Source of the DNA: Mactromeris polynyma
Taxonomy: Eukaryota > Mollusca > Bivalvia > Venerida > Mactridae
NCBI GenBank assembly: GCA_032209605.1
Contig: JASFXZ010000010.1
Location: 14,405,385-14,469,384, forward strand
Reading direction: 5' to 3'
Length of the DNA: 64,000 nucleotides
A program made the position numbers and the translations under genes. A model generated the notes under the pieces. That model was not told the DNA's origin. It saw nothing but the letters and a program-made list of their open reading frames with translations, and did not search any database. How positions within the stretch are numbered: position 1 is the first letter of the stretch; every line of letters starts with the position of its first letter. Positions 58,478 to 64,000 of the stretch are shown one piece after another.

Positions 58478-59091
58478 ATTGAGAAATAGTCGTAGATATG
58501 TGTGAACAACAAGTGCTGTATTAATCGTAATTAGCGCATCCGGAGATACCATTTAGTTTATTGAGGATTAACACTGCTTTGTTCCATGATTGACATCCCC
58601 TACTGTCATTCATTCAATTAAAAGAAATCTCGCCGGTTCGCGATCATCTAATTGGTCAAGGTAAGGAGAATAATTGAACGTGGGCGTGTTAGACTCAACA
58701 TCAGCTACTCTCGTTACGTCATAGATTCAGCACAATCCAAGGTCAAATTACGTTGATGTTTATGAAATGTGTTGAAAAACATTAGAAGGTGACATTTGTG
58801 TAAATATTGATGGTTATCATAATTGGACATATATCTCTTTTGGTGTGTATATTCAGTTTAAATAATCTTGTTGATTCGCGATCGCTTAGTAAAATAAACT
58901 TGTAAACGTAACAGCACGTGATTTCGCGAAAGAGCAGACAGCAAATCGCGAAAAAATACGATTTTGATCATTTTTTCTTCCTTTTTTGACAAATTTTAGG
59001 ATTTTTCTTAAAAATCATCGGGAGCCACGACGACATCGCGTTATAATGGATATCGCGCTATATCCGACCGCGGTGTAACGGAGTTGCAGTG
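58478..59091 (-). repeat. Right inverted arm
   Basis: Reverse complement of the left arm with scattered differences, ending GGAGTTGCAGTG next to TA. Homology stops at TATTTCTCAA, beyond which the two copies have unrelated sequence. Confidence 0.9.
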
Positions 59092-59639
59092 TATATATAT
59101 ATATTCCAAAAAATTTACAAATACATTTCTCCAAAAACTAATGATGTAAGACAAAATTGGCATTCAGGCCAGAATAAGGTTTTTCAATAGTTTTTATAAA
59201 CTTTTTTTAAAGATGTCAAGCAAAATTTGAAAAAAAAATGAAACTATGAAAACAAGAAATATCTTTAAAAAGAGGACTGGGGCAAATTGAAATAAACAAA
59301 GATGTTGTAGTTTTATAGGTTAATGTTTGGAGTTATTGCACAAACACTTGTTCATATAATCAATAAATAAAGACAACGAAATATTAAAATTCTGCTTTCG
59401 TTCATTGGTTTATTAACTTACATAAATATTTTCACTAATAATAATATGCGTGGTAGAAATAGTTTGTTTCATGCTCAATAAAATTTAATAATGCGCATAA
59501 TGTACACAAAACACAGGACTATTGTGCCTTTGTCCAATGACATTTCAGAGATTTCCATAAAATCAGTTCTTATGTAATTATTAAAATAAAATCTTCATTG
59601 ATATACTTGCGCGTTTTATCTTGTGTCTAAATTAAAGAT

Positions 59640-60310
59640 AAGTAACATAAGACCTGACAATTCTGTGCTCCTCTACATGTTGGCCCTTGCACCTTCTCAG
59701 TCCCTAATGTTTTGTACTCTACCAAGATTGTTCAAATCATGTCCCTTGGGTCAATATTGGCCCCGCCTCAAGAGTCGCAGCTATGTTTTACATAGACTTA
59801 GAGTTAGATAGGAAATGTCTTTGAAAATCCTTTTACCCAGAACCAGAAGACCCAGGGATTTGATATGTAGCATTGTCTAGTGGTCCCCTACCAAGATTGT
59901 TCAAGTTATGTCCCTTGGGGCAATATTGGCCCACCCCAGGGGTCACAAATTTTACATAGACTTAGATAGGGAATATCTTTGAAAGTCTTCTTGTCCAGAA
60001 CCAGAAGACCCAGAGTTTTGATATTTGGTATGTAGCATTATCTTGTAGTCCCCTACCAAGATTATTCCAATCATGCCCTTGGGGTCAAAATTGGTCCTGC
60101 TCTGGGGGTCACATGTTTTCTACAGACTTATATAGAGAAATCTTCAAAAATGTTCATCTCAAAAACCGCACAGCCCAGGGTTTTAATAATTGGTATGTAG
60201 CATTGTTTAGAGGTCTCTAACCAAGATTGTTCAAGTTATGCCTCTGGTGTTCAAAACCCCCCAGGGGCATGTTTTCTTTAGAGTTATTTAGGAACAACTT
60301 CAAAAAATGC
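59640..60310 (+). repeat. ~165-bp tandem repeat, about 4 units
   Basis: GTAGCATT recurs at 59867, 60032 and 60197, an exact 165-bp step. Each unit has CTACCAAGATTGTTCAAGTTATG, TTGGGGTCA and ACATAGACTTANATAG. Same family as 20790-21560 on the other strand. Confidence 0.88.
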
Positions 60311-61251
60311 TTATCAAAGGTCCATATGCACAATGTAGCCAGCAGAGCATCAGGCCATCATGTTTTGATTATTATAGTATTGCTTTTATTTTGATGTATA
60401 AAGTACATAAACTGCAATAAATTCATCTATAAAATAAACGAAAGCCTAGATACTGTCCATATGGATGTGTAGCACAATCATAGATGTATAAGTCGGCATC
60501 CAAACCATAATTTATTTCTTGAGCAGATAAATTCATTCAGCGATGCATAAGTCAATCAAATCTAAAATTATAAATGTTGATGCAAATTTTGGAAAGCCGT
60601 CTTTTTTATTTGTTGGACACGGATATGTTCAAAATCTGCAAGTTGTGAAATGGACAGTGCCAAAAATATCCAGTGATGATATAATAGTTTAGAATGATAC
60701 ATCTTTAGTTAATTGCAAATTAATTAACTTTGTGTCCAGTCTGTATTATGTCAACTTGTGATGGCGCGATTATCGAAAATAATTGAAAAGTAGTCACTGG
60801 ACATCAGATGTTGGCGACAATCAATTATGAACTATACAAATTGACTGAAGTGTTATTTTAATAAGACATTCAAATTTTACATTCCGTTATATAGAAAGAT
60901 CTTCGATGTATTCAGTCAAATACAAATATATACAAAGTAAACATACAAAAACAATGATATAAGAGTAAATGTCAAACCCCATTGATGTTAAATATGGTAA
61001 AAATAGATAATTAAAGTTGTACAAATGAAATAAACTGTCAGCATTATACTTACACTAAAGAACTAAATATGGATCGATTATGTCTAATTCGATTATCGAT
61101 TATGAAATTTGTCTGATTATCCATCACTGATGTCTACTGTAATTGAACAAATTTTGTTGGAGAGGTCTGCATGCCAAAATTGATCTGGAAGGATATTTTT
61201 AGTTTATTATTTACTGAAGATTGTGTAACAAATTTACTCTTTTAATTTCAG
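60311..61251. other. AT-rich sequence, nothing recognised
   Basis: No frame or array. Imperfect ATCGATTATG motifs cluster near 61070-61100. Confidence 0.45.
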
Positions 61252-61335
61252 GTCTGCATTCATTAATTGTTGGTGTATCTGCTGGTCATTGTTGAGAAAC
61301 ATGTCTGGTGTGGAGATCCTTGGATACATTTCATG
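61252..61335 (+). other. Exon-like module, copy 2, with start codon
   Basis: Acceptor TTTTAATTTCAG and donor ATG|GTGAGT bound an 84-base block. An ATG at 61301 in good context (AAACATGT) opens MSGVEILGYIS up to the donor; the upstream part is also open in that frame. It could be a first coding exon of a plus-strand gene lying to the right, but no second exon is visible. Confidence 0.35.
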
Positions 61336-62214
61336 GTGAGTTAAATAAAACTGTCAAAGAATTCTACATAATTATAAACAACAAATACTGATGAAAGAGC
61401 TAACCCACCAGCATTGATACTGATGTCTTATATAGTTTGTAAAGATTAAAATGATATTTAGAGTACTTTCTATGAAATCATAACAGAATTGACCAATAAT
61501 ATCTGTGGTAACATTTTTTTTCATTTGCTGCCTGTCCTTCAGAGATGTGCTTAAGTTTCAGTATGGTATGATACAATAACACGGAGATAATGTCAAAAAA
61601 ACTGATTGGTTAGCTCTGTTAGTCAGTATTTATTGTGGTGATTCTGCTGATAGATAAATTGAGGGATGAAAGCAATACTCAGTCTATAACATTCTATATT
61701 GCATATAGATGTAGCGGCAGACAGACTTTTTCACTTTCACCCCTCAAAATATTGTAATGAATCCAACTGAATAAATAAGGCACTTGGCTATTGGCAACAC
61801 CAAAAATTAACTTAACTTAAAATCTAAATGTAAGGTTAAAATCCTATGTTAATTTGAGCTTAGTTCATGTCGATAACATCGATGTGATTAGGTGCTTGAA
61901 AATTAATTTTGTCTCCAGCGAGTGCTTATAAAAATGTATATTGAGGTACATTATGGGGTATATAATACAGGCAATATACGTGCAAGTGAAATAAAAGGAA
62001 TTTGATCTAAAGAAAGTATTTCTGTAATATTTGGAAAGGAAAACATTTTAATTATTGATTTTCTATTCATGACTAAATCAGACTAAATATTTTATAAAAC
62101 AAAATAATACATATGTGTAATTATTAGATCTAGACTAGATCTATGCAGATTTGAAATTCAAAGCTAAAACCTAAAACCTTGCTCGTTGTACATAGTTCTA
62201 CTGAAAAATTGGAT
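61336..62214. other. Post-module flank and AT-rich sequence
   Basis: The first ~130 bases match the flank of the 52838 module. 61660-61750 has GAGGGATGAAAGCAA ... TTCACTTTCACCCCTCA, a small inverted repeat like the one at 46453. Confidence 0.5.
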
Positions 62215-62345
62215 TTGCAGTATTATAAATTCATTATACTGGTTGTTGACAGGGTATTTGGGGGAATATAACCTGTCTGTGATTCATATATAACCCTTGG
62301 CTTTGAACACCTAGAGTTATATGGCACACAGACAGGTTATATACA
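62215..62345. mobile_element. Foldback element related to 27924
   Basis: CAGTATTATAAATTCATTATACTGGTTGTTGACAGGGTAT is nearly identical to 27909-27948. ATATAACCTGTCTGTG (from 62267) pairs with CACAGACAGGTTATAT (to 62342), giving a second hairpin. Confidence 0.7.
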
Positions 62346-62566
62346 AGAAAATTGCATAATGTTCAAAAATCTCGAAGTGCATCATAAACTATTGAAATAT
62401 CATGGATTACTGACTTTAAGTCAAAACTGCAATAAAACAAAAAGTAAATGAAAGCCATCCATAATTAAATAATCATTAATGAAAGAAATTAATCAATACA
62501 TGAATTCTTTATTATGCAGTGGAGTCACTATGTTACAGTATTCTCATATTGCACAGAGCATAATTA

Positions 62567-63319
62567 GGCCACGCCAAATTGGAATTTTGTTAAGCGTCCA
62601 CCTAAGTTCGCGAAACCCAGCTAACCTATTCAAAAAAACAACACAAACTCTTAACGAAAAAACAAATATCCTCAGATAATAAACGATGCATATTTTTTGA
62701 TATTTTAATGAAAGAAACATCATAAAAACAAAACAAAATGGTTTGTTTCAAAACTAGATCTATACATGAATAAATCTAATTTAAAACTGCCTTGTTTTCA
62801 CACAAATTGACTTGTTTTCACACAAATGAACGTTTAACAAAATTCTACAAGACAATAATAGAATGTTAAGAATTCAGGCCTTTTCTGTCCATTTAGATAA
62901 ATTGGGAAAATTTGTGTCGAAATTTGCCAATTTGAGAAAATGAATGGCTTCAACTTGAATTTTGGGAATATTCATAGTCAAAAGAATAGGCTTTTCATAT
63001 GTAAAACAAGCATTTTAATCTACATTTCTCATAGCAACTGTCATTTATGACATAATAGCGAGAGTTATTCAAAGAGCTTCAAGATGTACCAGGTCACTCC
63101 AGTAGACGATTTTTGTAGGTGCTTCTGATCGGGGTTTTTTTTCAGACTGGGAAAAAAAAAAATATTTGGCTTTAAGAATGGGTCAAATAGTCAAATCGTT
63201 GTCGGATCTCAACTAAAATTACCGTTGTCGAATCATGGACATCGAAAATATTTGAGAATTTGAGCTAAGAAAACCTAGGCGCATGCGGACGCTTAACAAA
63301 ATTCTAATTTGGCATGGCT
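62567..63319. mobile_element. ~750-bp MITE with ~33-bp inverted ends
   Basis: Left GGCCACGCCAAATTGGAATTTTGTTAAGCGTCC, right the complement of GCCATGCCAAATTAGAATTTTGTTAAGCGTCC. TTA-like sequence flanks each end, suggesting a Harbinger-type target. No transposase ORF. Confidence 0.75.
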
Positions 63320-63397
63320 TACTGTATCATTATCATTTGAAATATGTAATAGACCAGATCAAGTTTTGGAGTAAAATTATTTTTGTATTGATAAACA

Positions 63398-63773
63398 ATG
63401 GTGGCATATTTCTGCCATCAGTTGACTACTTAATTAACTAGATAATTATGTAGTCAACTAGATACTTATCGCGTTAACTTCTTAACAGTTACTTAAAAAT
63501 TATGTAGCTAACTTATTTAACTAGACTTATCTAAAATATAGTGTCTGTACTGGGTTAAAGTGGGTAAGTGGTGGCAGTTGTGGGCACTATCAGACAATTT
63601 TTCATGTTAAGATATTTATCTGGTATGAACATTTATCACGATACTTATCTAGTTAACCAGATAATTATTTAGTTAATTAAGTAGTTATCTATAGCTATAG
63701 TTACTTCAAGGCGATAACCAGATAATTATCTAGTTGATTAAGTAGTTTACTGGTGGCAGAAATATGCCACCAT
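63398..63773. mobile_element. 376-bp MITE with ~50-bp inverted ends
   Basis: Ends ATGGTGGCATATTTCTGCCA and TGGCAGAAATATGCCACCAT pair perfectly and the pairing goes on through ACTACTTAAT(T/C)AACTAGATAATTAT with few mismatches. The interior repeats AACTAGATAATTATC-like motifs in both orientations. Confidence 0.85.
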
Positions 63774-64000
63774 AAAAAACAGATAAACTGATCAGATGTT
63801 GAAAACATTTAGGGATTGAAAGCTATTTAAGTTCATTAAAAATTTCACATGTACTTCAACATATATTTACAACAATCCCACTGCACTAATAATACTTTTT
63901 CTATAAATTATTGTCCTATACTCCAGCAATTGTCAAATATAGACATTATATAATATGCAAAATGGATATTCATATATACTTGTCTATTGAACAATAATTG

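Larger units (their letters stand above)
53131..59091. mobile_element. TA-flanked segment with ~0.6-kb inverted arms
   Basis: The left arm 53131-53745 and right arm 58478-59091 are inverted copies, starting CACTGCAACTCC(A/G)TTACACC and both flanked by TA. The ends resemble Tigger/pogo-like termini. A 37-bp minisatellite starts where the left arm stops. A further end of the same type (CACTGCAACTCCGTTATACC) occurs at 57366, so the right part (57366-59091) could instead be a separate 1.7-kb element. No transposase seen. Confidence 0.6.

Overview
The window is AT-rich animal nuclear DNA, almost certainly from a bivalve or closely related mollusc. Evidence: multi-exon genes with GT/AG introns, tRNA-derived SINEs, Tigger/pogo-like and Harbinger-like MITEs, degenerate Ty3/gypsy and LINE pieces, and a ~165-bp tandem repeat of the 'GTAGCATTGTCTAGTGG' kind plus a 'TCAGGTGAGCGATACAGG' kind, both of which I recognise as common in bivalve genomes. 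The species cannot be fixed from the sequence. Less than 3% of the window is convincingly coding. The one clear host gene is on the minus strand: a membrane guanylate cyclase with an extracellular NIT (nitrate/nitrite-sensing type) domain. Eight exons from the start codon at 15834 down to 5557 join in consistent splice phases and give 496 codons: cytoplasmic N-tail, transmembrane helix 1, NIT domain, transmembrane helix 2, signalling helix, and the first part of the class III cyclase domain. The rest of the catalytic domain is not found downstream and must lie beyond the left edge, past a 2.9-kb satellite, or be lost. Layout: 165-3072 is a 19-bp satellite whose unit holds a small inverted repeat. 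3073-15834 is the cyclase gene, its introns filled with SINEs, foldback MITEs and a possible unrelated first exon at 6484. 15835-31400 is gene-poor, with several minisatellites (140, 70, 23 and 48 bp), dispersed repeats and a tandem pair of tRNA-like sequences near 27.6 kb. 31382-31806 is a 5'-truncated LINE tail. 32210-38850 holds tandem and inverted copies of an unclassified ~1.5-kb repeat, one of them carrying a broken Ty3/gypsy internal region. 41097-42150 and 46650-48240 are a higher-order repeat: ~400-560-bp units that each end in a run of 38-bp hairpin-bearing sub-repeats. 53131-59091 is a TA-flanked segment with ~0.6-kb inverted arms and a 2.2-kb, 37-bp minisatellite inside. 61-64 kb holds an exon-like module duplicated from 52.8 kb and two MITEs. 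I see no cooperating gene set beyond the cyclase. The most unusual content is structural: nested tandem arrays whose monomers carry inverted repeats, the long inverted arms, and the duplicated splice-bounded modules.
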